A program made the position numbers and the translations under genes. The notes under the pieces are model-generated. The model did no database searches, had not been told where the DNA came from, and worked only from the letters and a program-made list of their open reading frames with translations. From positions 1 through 9,513 of the forward strand of contig JAHFUU010000052.1 in assembly GCA_023264915.1 (NCBI GenBank): a stretch of 9,513 nucleotides of DNA, in the 5' to 3' direction. How positions within the stretch are numbered: the first letter of the stretch is position 1; every line of letters starts with the position of its first letter. The DNA is from Microthrixaceae bacterium. Lineage in GTDB: Bacteria > Actinomycetota > Acidimicrobiia > Acidimicrobiales > Acidimicrobilacustridaceae. Positions 1 to 6,275 of this stretch are shown piece by piece.

Positions 1-557
1 AGGCGGGAGGGAGCCGAGCACGTTGGACATCGCAGTCACGCTCAGGATCGCGGCGCCGTCGAGGAGCCGGTCGAGGTGGGTGAGGTCCAACGAGTAGTCC
101 TCGGCCATGGGCAGGAATCGAAGCTCGATGCCACGATCGGCCTTGAGCATGAGCCAGGGCACCAGGTTGGCATGATGCTCGATCTCGGTGAGAACAACGA
201 CGTCACCTTCGTTGAGGTTGGCGCGTCCCCACGAGTAGGCCACGAGGTTGAAGGCCTCTGTCACGTTCTTGGTGAAGACGATTCCTTCAGGGCCTGCCGC
301 ACCGACCAGGCGGGAGCACTTGAGGCGGGCACCCTCATACAGCTCGGTGGTTCGTGCACCCAGCTCGTACACGCCTCGGTGGACGTTGGCGTAGGTCGAC
401 GAGTACAGATCATCCATCGCGTCGAGCACGCGTCGGGGCTTTTGGGACGACGATGCGGAATCGAGGTACACCACGCGTCGGCCGTGCATGGTCGCCTGGC
501 CGAGCAGCGGGAAGTCGCGCTTGATGGTCGCGACGTCGATGCTCGGGCTGGCTTCGG

Positions 558-561
<4 letters not shown>
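1..561 (-). CDS. sufS: Cysteine desulfurase SufS, N-terminal part (cut by the window edge)
   Basis: PLP-dependent cysteine desulfurase of the SufS (class V aminotransferase, group II) type, which takes sulfur from cysteine for Fe-S cluster assembly in the cytoplasm. The visible 187 residues contain the SufS N-terminal landmarks: the VVYLDSASSSQKP segment (about 30-42), YANVHRG (57-63), TKNVTEAFNLVA near residue 100 and the TEIEHHANLVPW segment near 125-135, where the histidine that stacks on PLP lies. The PLP lysine and the catalytic cysteine lie beyond the left edge. The ATG at 561 is preferred: GAGG sits 7 bases upstream, and this ATG overlaps the sufC stop as ATGA, suggesting coupled translation. 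An ATG at 567 is possible, but the same GAGG would then be only 1 base away. The family call is firm; whether the gene is intact cannot be seen. Confidence 0.95.
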
Positions 562-1316
<755 letters not shown>

Positions 1317-1322
1317 TGACGC

Positions 1323-1328
1323 ATTGTA
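1323..1328 (-). promoter_or_regulatory. Leaderless -10 box of sufC (TACAAT)
   Basis: TACAAT fits the actinobacterial TANNNT -10 consensus and is followed by exactly 6 bases (GCGTCA) and then the sufC ATG, so the expected transcription start is the A of the start codon. No Shine-Dalgarno precedes this ATG. There is no good -35 match 17-18 bases upstream; that area is occupied by an inverted repeat, so an activator or repressor could act there. Inferred from sequence only. Confidence 0.6.
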
Positions 1329-1345
1329 GGCAGCGGCCACCGAGA

Positions 1346-1369
1346 TTTGCACTATCGGCGTAGTGTTAA
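1346..1369 (-). promoter_or_regulatory. Candidate operator of the sufC promoter
   Basis: On the minus strand the core is CACTA-CGCCGA-TAGTG, a perfect 5-bp inverted repeat with a 6-base spacer (1350-1365). Symmetry continues as TT..CACTA-N6-TAGTG..AA out to 1346-1369, so 7 of 9 positions per arm pair. It covers the -35 zone of the sufC promoter, where a repressor would block RNA polymerase. Actinobacterial suf operons are usually controlled by an Fe-S-sensing regulator (SufR), and the ACACT half-site is reminiscent of what I recall for mycobacterial SufR. No SufR gene is in view, so the binding protein is unknown. Confidence 0.4.
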
Positions 1370-1401
1370 TCCCCGCTGCTGGTTGATCTCCTCGGGCCTG
1401 C

Positions 1402-1432
1402 CCGTGCGAACAGCGAGCGGGCGTTCGCACGG
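1402..1432. repeat. Ten-bp perfect inverted repeat (hairpin) between the kinase gene and sufC
   Basis: Arms CCGTGCGAAC (1402-1411) and GTTCGCACGG (1423-1432) are perfectly complementary around an 11-base centre. As RNA this is a strong stem in either orientation. It lies downstream of the kinase gene and upstream of the sufC promoter and has no following T run, so it may be a Rho-assisted or structure-only terminator for the kinase transcript, or part of a dispersed intergenic element. A second small palindrome, GCGCCG-A-CGGCGC, lies at 1445-1457. Confidence 0.55.
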
Positions 1433-1443
1433 AACCAGGTGTG
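1410..1443 (+). repeat. Dispersed repeat, copy 1 (intergenic)
   Basis: Contains ACAGCGAGCGG (1410-1420) and GAACCAGGTGTG (1432-1443). The same two blocks, in the same order and with spacing differing by a single base, recur at 9349-9383, with weaker similarity continuing about 20 bases downstream in both copies. Two exact blocks of 11 and 12 bases at matching spacing are very unlikely by chance in a 9.5-kb window. This copy shares its span with the 1402-1432 hairpin. Confidence 0.6.
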
Positions 1444-1509
1444 AGCGCCGACGGCGCCCCAAGCGATGAGGCCGCGGGTCCCATCCTGACCACAGGACTC
1501 GTCGGGACG

Positions 1510-1522
1510 GGGGCGGAGCCCC
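1510..1522 (-). terminator. Small G+C hairpin downstream of the kinase gene
   Basis: GGGGC-GGA-GCCCC gives a 5-bp G+C stem with a 3-base loop, starting 8 bases after the kinase stop codon in the direction of transcription. It has no T tract. It could end the kinase transcript together with the larger hairpin at 1402-1432, but GGGGCGGAGCCCC is also a common motif in high-GC intergenic repeats. Weak evidence. Confidence 0.3.
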
Positions 1523-1530
1523 GCTAGGCG

Positions 1531-2379
1531 TCACCGGTCCGCAGCGGCGAGGGCTTCGGCCAGCTCGCGGGACAGGTCGGCCGCGCTCGGATGGCGCATC
1601 TTGGGGTCCTTGGCAAGGGCGCGCTCGATCACGCGGCAGACGGGGTCCGGCACGTGCGCCGCGCGGAGGTCCGGGACCGGGTCTTCACGGATCCGTCTCA
1701 CGATCGGTGCCAGTGAGGAGTCATCGGGGCGCACGAACGGGGGCACACCGGCGATCAGTGCATACACCGTGGAGCCGAGAGAGTAGATGTCTGAGCTGAC
1801 CGAGGGGTTGTGGCCGGCGAGGACCTCTGGCGCCGCATGGGCGAGACTTGCGGTCACGATCCCGGTGGTCGTCTTGGTGGCTCCTTCGAGACGTGCGAGT
1901 CCGAAGTCTCCCAGCTTCGGCTCGCCGTACTGGGACAGCAGGATGTTCTCGGGCTTCACGTCGCGGTGAAGAACCCCGGCCCCGTGTGCACCATGCAGCG
2001 CCTGGCCGATCTTGCGCCCTATGCCGGCCGCGTCACGCCAGCTGAAGGGGCGCCGCTCGATGATGTCTGCCAGGGAGCCCCCTTCGAGGAACTCCATGAT
2101 GATGTAAGGGTAGCCAGTGCGCGACAGTCCGCCGGAGAAGACGGTGACGATGTAGGGGTGGCCGCTGAGAGCACCCATCGCCCGCCGTTCGTGGTCAAAG
2201 CGAGACAGCAGCTTGAGGTCGATAGGTGTCACGATCGCCTTGACTGCCACCGTGCGGGCGAAGTCGGTCTGGATCGCCCTGTAGACCACGCCGAACCCGC
2301 CTCGACCTATCTCATGGAGGTCCTCGAGCTCGTCCAGGCCCAGATCGACCGTCACCGGCTCGTCGAACCAATCCGACAT
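1531..2379 (-). CDS. Soluble Hanks-type Ser/Thr protein kinase
   Basis: Bacterial eukaryotic-like protein kinase of 282 residues made of a kinase domain only, with no membrane segment and no sensor domain, so it should act in the cytoplasm. Motifs: glycine-rich loop GRGGFGVVY (25-33), VAVK lysine K47, catalytic loop HRDVKPEN (138-145), DFG (158-160) and APE (183-185). Between DFG and APE are three consecutive threonines (170-172), likely autophosphorylation sites. The segment before APE reads ASLAHA rather than the commoner GTPxYM. The ATG at 2379 is preferred over an in-frame GTG at 2385 because GGAAGG lies 8 bases before the ATG but only 2 before the GTG. It stands alone on this strand, divergent from the Rrf2 gene, and ends 214 bases before the sufC start; nothing shows that it acts on Suf proteins. 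All catalytic residues are present, so it is probably active. Substrate unknown. Confidence 0.93.
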   Translation of the reverse strand: MSDWFDEPVTVDLGLDELEDLHEIGRGGFGVVYRAIQTDFARTVAVKAIVTPIDLKLLSRFDHERRAMGALSGHPYIVTVFSGGLSRTGYPYIIMEFLEGGSLADIIERRPFSWRDAAGIGRKIGQALHGAHGAGVLHRDVKPENILLSQYGEPKLGDFGLARLEGATKTTTGIVTASLAHAAPEVLAGHNPSVSSDIYSLGSTVYALIAGVPPFVRPDDSSLAPIVRRIREDPVPDLRAAHVPDPVCRVIERALAKDPKMRHPSAADLSRELAEALAAADR

Positions 2380-2487
2380 CTGCACAGCCTTCCATGACTG
2401 GGATCAAGACGCACCGGGGCGCGAACTTCGGGCACGCCCTTGCGAACCGTGAGCGCCAGCGAGCAGACCGCCACCGGAGCCAGACGT

Positions 2488-2515
2488 TTGCCGCGCACGG
2501 CAAGCCGATCGGCAA
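2488..2515 (+). promoter_or_regulatory. Candidate operator cluster upstream of the Rrf2 gene
   Basis: TTGCCG-CGCA-CGGCAA (2488-2503) is a perfect 6-bp inverted repeat, directly followed by the 10-bp palindrome GCCGATCGGC (2504-2513), which ends in a third half-site, CGGCAA (2510-2515). So three copies of the same half-site sit 10-38 bases before the GTG start of the Rrf2 gene. Rrf2 proteins commonly repress their own gene by binding such dyads, which makes autoregulation the natural reading; the divergent kinase promoter could be touched too. An AAGAAT six bases before the GTG (2514-2519) is a weak -10 candidate that overlaps the last half-site. Confidence 0.45.
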
Positions 2516-2525
2516 GAATCACGCC

Positions 2526-2990
2526 GTGCGTGTCACGGCGAAGGTCGACTACGCGGTTCGGGCGGCCGTGGTGCTGGCCAGGGCTGCGCGCACCGGGACC
2601 GAGCCCGTCAAGGGCCGTCGAATCCGCGAGGAGCAAGAGATCCCGCTCAGGTTCTGCGAGAACATACTCGGCGAGCTTCGCCAGGAAGGGATCGTGCGCA
2701 GCCAGCGTGGAGCTGAAGGGGGGTACTGGCTCGCCCGCCCCGCCGATGAGATCACGATCGCCGAGGTCATCCGCGCCGTCGAGGGCCCCCTCGCCAACGT
2801 TCGCGGTGAGCGCCCTGAGGTGATCGAGTATCCCGACGGGTCAGGGTCGTTGCAGCAGGTGTGGGTGGCGACCCGAGCCGCGCTGCGGTCGGTGCTCGAG
2901 GAGGTCACCCTTGCGGACGTGGCTTCGGGTCGCCTGCCGGTGAGCGTGGCGTCGCTCCTCGAGGACCCAGACGCGTGGGAGCCGCATTGA
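2526..2990 (+). CDS. Rrf2-family transcriptional regulator
   Basis: DNA-binding regulator of the Rrf2 family (which includes IscR, NsrR and CymR), 154 residues from the chosen start, the usual family length. The winged helix-turn-helix covers about residues 4-70, with VDYAVRAAVVLA at 7-18, the recognition-helix segment IPLRFCENILGEL (39-51) and the wing SQRGAEGGYWLARP (59-72). Residues 77-90 (IAEVIRAVEGPLAN) follow as the typical dimerisation helix. The frame is open back to 2394, but Rrf2 homology begins at the GTG at 2526 and the extra 44 residues are low-complexity and basic, so the GTG is chosen. No good Shine-Dalgarno is present. The only cysteine is C44, inside the DNA-binding domain, so the three-cysteine cluster motif of IscR and NsrR is absent; it may sense a metabolite, use C44 for redox, or bind a cluster in another way. 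The target is unknown. Convergent with the MBL gene, 11 bases apart. Confidence 0.9.
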   Translation: MRVTAKVDYAVRAAVVLARAARTGTEPVKGRRIREEQEIPLRFCENILGELRQEGIVRSQRGAEGGYWLARPADEITIAEVIRAVEGPLANVRGERPEVIEYPDGSGSLQQVWVATRAALRSVLEEVTLADVASGRLPVSVASLLEDPDAWEPH

Positions 2991-3001
2991 GGGTCACACG
3001 C

Positions 3002-3610
3002 CTACCAGCCCCGATCGACCCATTCTTGGAGGTGGGGCCGCTCGGAACCGATCGTGGTATCGAGGCCGTGGCCGGGCATCACCATGGTTGCATCGTCGAA
3101 GCGAGCGAACAGACGGCTCTCGATGGATCCGATGATCGTCTCGAAGTCCCCCTCGTCGGTGGCGGTGTTCCCTGGCCCGCCCGGGAACAAGGTGTCACCT
3201 GAGAACAGCACGGGTGAGCCCTCGAGAGCGAAGCTCATCGAGCCTGGAGTGTGGCCCGGGTTGTGGATCGTGTGGAGCCGGAGCCTTCCGACTTGGATCA
3301 CGGACTCGTCATCGAGCACGAAGTCATAGGAGTCGAGCATCGATGCGTCTTCGGAGGTGATCCCGACCTCATAACCGGCGTCGCGGATCGCGGGCACCGC
3401 CTGGATGTGATCCCAATGGCCGTGGGTCTCCAGGACGTTGCGGACTCCCAGCCGCTTGCAGATGTCGAGCAGCTTCTCGTGCTCGTTGGCAGCATCGATC
3501 AGCACCCCTTCCCCTGTCTGCTTGCATCGCAGGACGAAGACGTTGTTCTCGAAGGGTCCCACGACCCAACGGTGGATCTCGGCCTGCTCGTCGTCATAGT
3601 GAAGCGTCAC
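3002..3610 (-). CDS. MBL-fold metallo-hydrolase (glyoxalase II-like)
   Basis: Metallo-beta-lactamase fold enzyme of 202 residues. The metal ligands are complete: THGHWDH (H63, H65, D67, H68), H120 in NPGHTPGS, D139 in FSGDTLF and H181 in MPGHG. The fold points to a thioester or related hydrolase; glyoxalase II, lactonase and persulfide dioxygenase all share it, and the separate C-terminal glutathione-binding domain of true glyoxalase II is missing. The frame is open to 3811, but that part overlaps the divergent dehydrogenase gene and is not homologous in character, so the GTG at 3610 is chosen. A TACCTT box 8 bases upstream allows a nearly leaderless start, and no Shine-Dalgarno is seen. The gene is convergent with the Rrf2 gene and divergent from the acyl-CoA dehydrogenase gene. 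A sulfur or thioester role would suit these neighbours but is not shown. Confidence 0.85.
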   Translation of the reverse strand: MTLHYDDEQAEIHRWVVGPFENNVFVLRCKQTGEGVLIDAANEHEKLLDICKRLGVRNVLETHGHWDHIQAVPAIRDAGYEVGITSEDASMLDSYDFVLDDESVIQVGRLRLHTIHNPGHTPGSMSFALEGSPVLFSGDTLFPGGPGNTATDEGDFETIIGSIESRLFARFDDATMVMPGHGLDTTIGSERPHLQEWVDRGW

Positions 3611-3618
3611 GGTGGCCC

Positions 3619-3624
3619 AAGGTA
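3619..3624 (-). promoter_or_regulatory. Candidate -10 box of the MBL hydrolase gene (TACCTT)
   Basis: TACCTT matches TANNNT on the minus strand and ends 8 bases before the GTG start, so transcription would begin at or within a base or two of the start codon. No -35 match is evident. Just upstream, TGCCGGCA (3628-3635) is a perfect 8-bp palindrome that shares TTTGCCG with the half-sites before the Rrf2 gene; the resemblance is short and may be chance. Confidence 0.4.
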
Positions 3625-3654
3625 CTTTGCCGGCAGGGCGCTCGCTCTTTGGAA

Positions 3655-3677
3655 CTTGACCGCTCGGTCTAGTAGAC
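3655..3677. promoter_or_regulatory. Overlapping palindromes upstream of the acyl-CoA dehydrogenase (candidate TetR-type operator)
   Basis: CTTGACCGCTCGGTCTAG (3655-3672) is symmetric at 16 of 18 positions, with perfect GACCG/CGGTC core arms around CT. A second perfect palindrome, GTCTA-G-TAGAC (3667-3677), overlaps its right end. The first palindrome also contains TTGACC (3656-3661), a good -35 hexamer for the plus strand, although no convincing -10 follows at 17 bases. ACCG-N2-CGGT dyads are typical of TetR-family sites near actinobacterial fatty-acid catabolic genes. It lies about 45 bases upstream of the MBL start and 70 bases upstream of the dehydrogenase start, so it could control both divergent genes. 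No TetR gene is in the window. Confidence 0.45.
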
Positions 3678-3743
3678 AGGGAGGGACGAATCCGAAGCCC
3701 CGGACCAGGTGGCCGGGAGCCACGCATCTGAGGGGGACAACCC

Positions 3744-4859
3744 GTGAACTTTGCCTTCAGCGAAGAGCAGGAAGAGCTCCGCAACATCGTGCACCAGTTC
3801 CTCGAAGCCAAGTCGGCAGAGCCGGCTGTGCGAGAGCAGATGGAGACCGAGAGGGGCTATGACCCCGACGTGTGGAAGCAGATGGCCGAGCAGCTCGGCT
3901 TGCAGAGCCTGATCATCCCAGAGGAGTACGGCGGCCAGGGCTTCGGCTATGTGGAGCTGACCGTCGTGCTCGAAGAGATGGGCAAGTCCTTGCTGTGTGC
4001 GCCGTTCTTCTCGACCGTCGTCCTCGCCTCGAACCTGTTGATCCACTCAGGCGACGAGGCCGCAAGGAAGGAGCACCTTCCCGGCATCGCCTCGGGTGAG
4101 ACGGTCGCGACCGTGGCCTTCACCGAGCCGAACGGAAAGTGGGACGAGTCCGGGATCGAGGCGACAGCCACCAGGGAAGGTGACACCTGGAAGGTCTCCG
4201 GAACTAAGATGTTCGTGCTCGACGGCCATACGGCTGCCCTCATCCTGGTGGCAGCGCGGACAGACGCCGGTGTGTCGATCTTCGCGGTCAGCGGCGACGC
4301 GGCCGGCCTCGATCGGACGGCGCTGTCGACCATGGACCAGACCCGCAAGCAAGCCAAGCTCGATCTCGACGGCGTCGAGGGCACCCTCGTCGGCACCGAG
4401 GGGGGTGGCTGGGACCTGCTGTCGACGGTGCTGGACCTCGCAGCGGTGGGTCTGGCAGCCGAACAGGTTGGTGGCGCGCAGCAGTGCCTTGACATGTCTG
4501 TCGAGTACGCGAAGGTGCGGGTCCAGTTCGGGAGGCCCATCGGCTCGTTCCAGGCGATCAAGCACAAGTGTGCGGACATGCTCCTCGAGGTCGAGTCAGC
4601 CAAGTCGGCCGCGTACTACGCTGGATGGTGCGCCTCGGAGATGAACGACGAGCTCCCGTCGGTGGCCTCGCTCGCAAAGGCCTATTGCTCGGAGGCCTAC
4701 TTCCACGCTGCGGCCGAGAACATCCAGATCCACGGCGGCATCGGGTTCACCTGGGAGCATCCTGCCCACCTGTACTTCAAGCGGGCCAAGAGCTCGGAGT
4801 TGCTCTTCGGCGACCCGACCTATCACCGCGAGCTCCTCGCCCAGCGCATCGGCATCTGA
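3744..4859 (+). CDS. Acyl-CoA dehydrogenase family protein (FadE-like)
   Basis: FAD-dependent acyl-CoA dehydrogenase of 371 residues, a full-length member of the family that oxidises acyl-CoA to enoyl-CoA and passes electrons to ETF. The N-terminal helical domain starts FSEEQEELRNIV (5-16), the middle beta domain carries VAFTEP (124-129) and W149KVSGTK, and the C-terminal helical domain has VQFGRPIGSFQAIKH (260-274) and QIHGGIGFTWEH (328-339). The GTG start is supported by AGGGGG (3731-3736), 7 bases upstream. Set against human IVD and MCAD sequences recalled from memory, both positions that usually hold the catalytic glutamate are something else here: A233 in DLAAV, and F355 in LLFGD. E240 or E338 may take over, or it may need a partner subunit, as some mycobacterial FadE heteromers do. 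The quinone-oxidoreductase gene follows after 31 bases, so both are probably one transcript. Substrate cannot be told. Confidence 0.92.
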   Translation: MNFAFSEEQEELRNIVHQFLEAKSAEPAVREQMETERGYDPDVWKQMAEQLGLQSLIIPEEYGGQGFGYVELTVVLEEMGKSLLCAPFFSTVVLASNLLIHSGDEAARKEHLPGIASGETVATVAFTEPNGKWDESGIEATATREGDTWKVSGTKMFVLDGHTAALILVAARTDAGVSIFAVSGDAAGLDRTALSTMDQTRKQAKLDLDGVEGTLVGTEGGGWDLLSTVLDLAAVGLAAEQVGGAQQCLDMSVEYAKVRVQFGRPIGSFQAIKHKCADMLLEVESAKSAAYYAGWCASEMNDELPSVASLAKAYCSEAYFHAAAENIQIHGGIGFTWEHPAHLYFKRAKSSELLFGDPTYHRELLAQRIGI

Positions 4860-4890
4860 CGTCCAAACCCGGATCACGGCGCCCTGAACC

Positions 4891-5871
4891 ATGCGGAAGG
4901 TCGTGTGCGTGCAGCTCGGTCCACCCGAAGGACTTGTGGTCGAGGATGTTCCTGACGTCGATCCGGGGCCCGGTCAGGTCGTGGTCGCCGTCCGAGCGGC
5001 TGGTGTGAACTTCGTCGATGCCCTGTTCGTGTCAGGCGAGTACCAGATCAAGCCCCCCGTGCCGTTCACACCCGGCTCTGAGATCGCCGGAGAGGTCATC
5101 GCCGTGGCTCCTGACGTGGACCTGCTCGCGCCGGGAGACGCCGTGTTTGCGACCACCTGGCTTGGTGGCTACTCCGAGCACGTTGCGCTCGACGCCGGCC
5201 GTGCGGTGCTGTTGCCGCCCTCGATCGACTTCGGTCGGGCCGCGACGTTCTCCCAGAGCTACTGCACCGCTGTGTTTGCCCTCCGCGAGCGAGCCCACCT
5301 CACAGAAGGGGACAGGCTCCTGGTGCTCGGTGCCGGCGGCGGCGTCGGCCTGGCGGCGATCGACGTGGGCAAGGCGCTCGGCGCGGAGGTCATCGCGGCG
5401 GCCTCCTCGGAGGCGAAGCTGGCCGCGGCGACCGCGGCCGGAGCGGACAGCACCATCGACTACACGGATGAACCGCTCAAGGAGCGGGCGAGGGAGCTGA
5501 CCGACGGCAAGGGTGTCGACGTCGTGTTTGACCCGGTCGGTGGTGACCTGGCCGTACCGGCACTTCGTGCCCTGGGCAACTTCGGGCGTTACGTCGTCAT
5601 CGGCTTCGCTTCGGGAGCGATCCCGAAGCTTCCTCTCAACCAGGTCCTTCTGCGGAACAGGTCTGTGCTGGGGGTCGACTGGGGCGCCTGGTCGATGCAG
5701 CACCCGGGCGCGAACGACGGGCTGATCTCCGAGATCGTCTCGATGATCGGTGCCGGTGTCCTCAACCCCGCCAAGCCTGTGGCGTACCCGATGGACCAGG
5801 CGGGGAAGGTCCTGAGAGACCTGATCGAGCGGCGAGCAGTCGGCAAGGTGGTGCTTGACCCCGGGCTCTGA
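4891..5871 (+). CDS. Zinc-independent NADPH:quinone oxidoreductase (MDR superfamily)
   Basis: Medium-chain dehydrogenase/reductase of 326 residues, normal for the quinone oxidoreductase group. The GroES-like N-terminal domain includes the family segment GVNFVDALFVSGEYQ (38-52) and PGSEIAGEV (61-69). The Rossmann domain has the nucleotide-binding turn LGAGGGVGLAAI (146-157) and DVVFDPVGG (210-218). The cysteine and histidine ligands of zinc alcohol dehydrogenases are absent, so it should be a zinc-free NAD(P)H-dependent reductase of quinones or enones, or a crotonyl-CoA-reductase-like enzyme. The ATG at 4891 has no good ribosome-binding site; it probably depends on the dehydrogenase message ending at 4859. 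Its stop abuts the stop of the opposite-strand gene with no bases between. Together with the dehydrogenase it suggests degradation of a lipid or alicyclic compound; the real substrate is unknown. Confidence 0.9.
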   Translation: MRKVVCVQLGPPEGLVVEDVPDVDPGPGQVVVAVRAAGVNFVDALFVSGEYQIKPPVPFTPGSEIAGEVIAVAPDVDLLAPGDAVFATTWLGGYSEHVALDAGRAVLLPPSIDFGRAATFSQSYCTAVFALRERAHLTEGDRLLVLGAGGGVGLAAIDVGKALGAEVIAAASSEAKLAAATAAGADSTIDYTDEPLKERARELTDGKGVDVVFDPVGGDLAVPALRALGNFGRYVVIGFASGAIPKLPLNQVLLRNRSVLGVDWGAWSMQHPGANDGLISEIVSMIGAGVLNPAKPVAYPMDQAGKVLRDLIERRAVGKVVLDPGL

Positions 5872-6192
5872 TCAGAACATGTCGACCGGGCAGGGTCCGA
5901 CGCCGACGAAGCTGCCGTCGATCCTCACCACGACATCAGCCTTGCGTCCGTTCGCGAGTTGCAGCGAGCAGAGCCCCACGAGCTGCTCGAGGAGCGGGCC
6001 TGTCACGACGCCGGGCTCTGTGCTCGCCCCGAGCAAGGCACCCTCCCATGACGAGATGCCCGAATCGCCGTCGCCCGCGGCCCCGATCGACCTCGACTGC
6101 TCGATGTGGACTCGCACGTCGGGGTAGGTGGTCCCCTCGGCGTCCACCATCTCGGCCAGGCCAGACCATCGCCTTGTCGTGTGCTGTGCCAT
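5872..6192 (-). CDS. Unrecognised 106-residue protein
   Basis: I do not recognise this family. Third codon positions are strongly G/C and no competing plus-strand frame looks better, so it is probably a real gene. The sequence opens with WSGLAEMVDAEGTTYPDVRVHIEQ (W9 onward, shown split here: WSGLAEMVDAEG, then TTYPDVRVHIEQ), has a central SSWEGALLG, and ends LANGRKADVVVRIDGSFVGVG followed by PCPVDMF. Alternating hydrophobic stretches and D-G turns suggest a small all-beta domain. There is no signal peptide or membrane segment. The ATG at 6192 has AGGGGG only 2 bases upstream, too close for a good ribosome-binding site, while TACGGT lies 8 bases upstream, so a leaderless start is equally likely. 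Divergent from the membrane-protein gene at 6276 and tail-to-tail with the quinone oxidoreductase. No function is proposed. Confidence 0.72.
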   Translation of the reverse strand: MAQHTTRRWSGLAEMVDAEGTTYPDVRVHIEQSRSIGAAGDGDSGISSWEGALLGASTEPGVVTGPLLEQLVGLCSLQLANGRKADVVVRIDGSFVGVGPCPVDMF

Positions 6193-6200
6193 CGCCCCCT

Positions 6201-6206
6201 ACCGTA
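6201..6206 (-). promoter_or_regulatory. Candidate -10 box of the 106-residue protein gene (TACGGT)
   Basis: On the minus strand TACGGT fits TANNNT and is followed by 8 bases (AGGGGGCG) and the ATG at 6192. This is the same 8-base spacing as at the MBL gene. No -35 hexamer is apparent. Confidence 0.4.
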
Positions 6207-6263
6207 GATCGCCTCCGGAAGGGCCACCTCGATGTGACCGGCTGGTTGGATGCATCCTTCTCC

Positions 6264-6269
6264 TAGGCT
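6264..6269 (+). promoter_or_regulatory. Leaderless -10 box of the membrane-protein gene (TAGGCT)
   Basis: TAGGCT fits TANNNT and lies exactly 6 bases before a GTG at 6276, the same geometry as for sufC and the 7348 gene. This favours 6276 over an in-frame GTG at 6270 as the start. A perfect 10-bp palindrome, GGATGCATCC (6248-6257), lies just upstream in the spacer region and might be a protein site, but palindromes of this size are expected by chance in a window this long. Confidence 0.55.
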
Positions 6270-6275
6270 GTGGCC

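Noticed and set aside
1352..1534. Minus-strand 60-codon ORF in the kinase/sufC spacer
   Set aside because: It runs through three hairpins, is Arg/Pro-rich, has no ribosome-binding site and would overlap the kinase stop and the sufC operator.
2394..2525. In-frame 44-residue extension of the Rrf2 protein
   Set aside because: Family homology starts at the GTG at 2526; the extension covers the operator cluster and has a basic, non-domain composition.
3628..3635. TGCCGGCA as a second Rrf2 site in the MBL promoter
   Set aside because: Only seven bases (TTTGCCG) match the sites upstream of the Rrf2 gene and the arm spacing differs; too short to claim.
3611..3811. In-frame 67-residue extension of the MBL hydrolase
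   Set aside because: It would overlap the start of the divergent dehydrogenase gene and its palindromes; it is not MBL-like and has no start signal.
5032..5703. Long minus-strand ORF opposite the quinone oxidoreductase
   Set aside because: Shadow of a strongly recognised plus-strand gene, typical of high-GC DNA.
6248..6257. Perfect palindrome GGATGCATCC before the membrane-protein gene
   Set aside because: Palindromes of 10 bases are expected several times in a window this long; kept only as a remark at the promoter.
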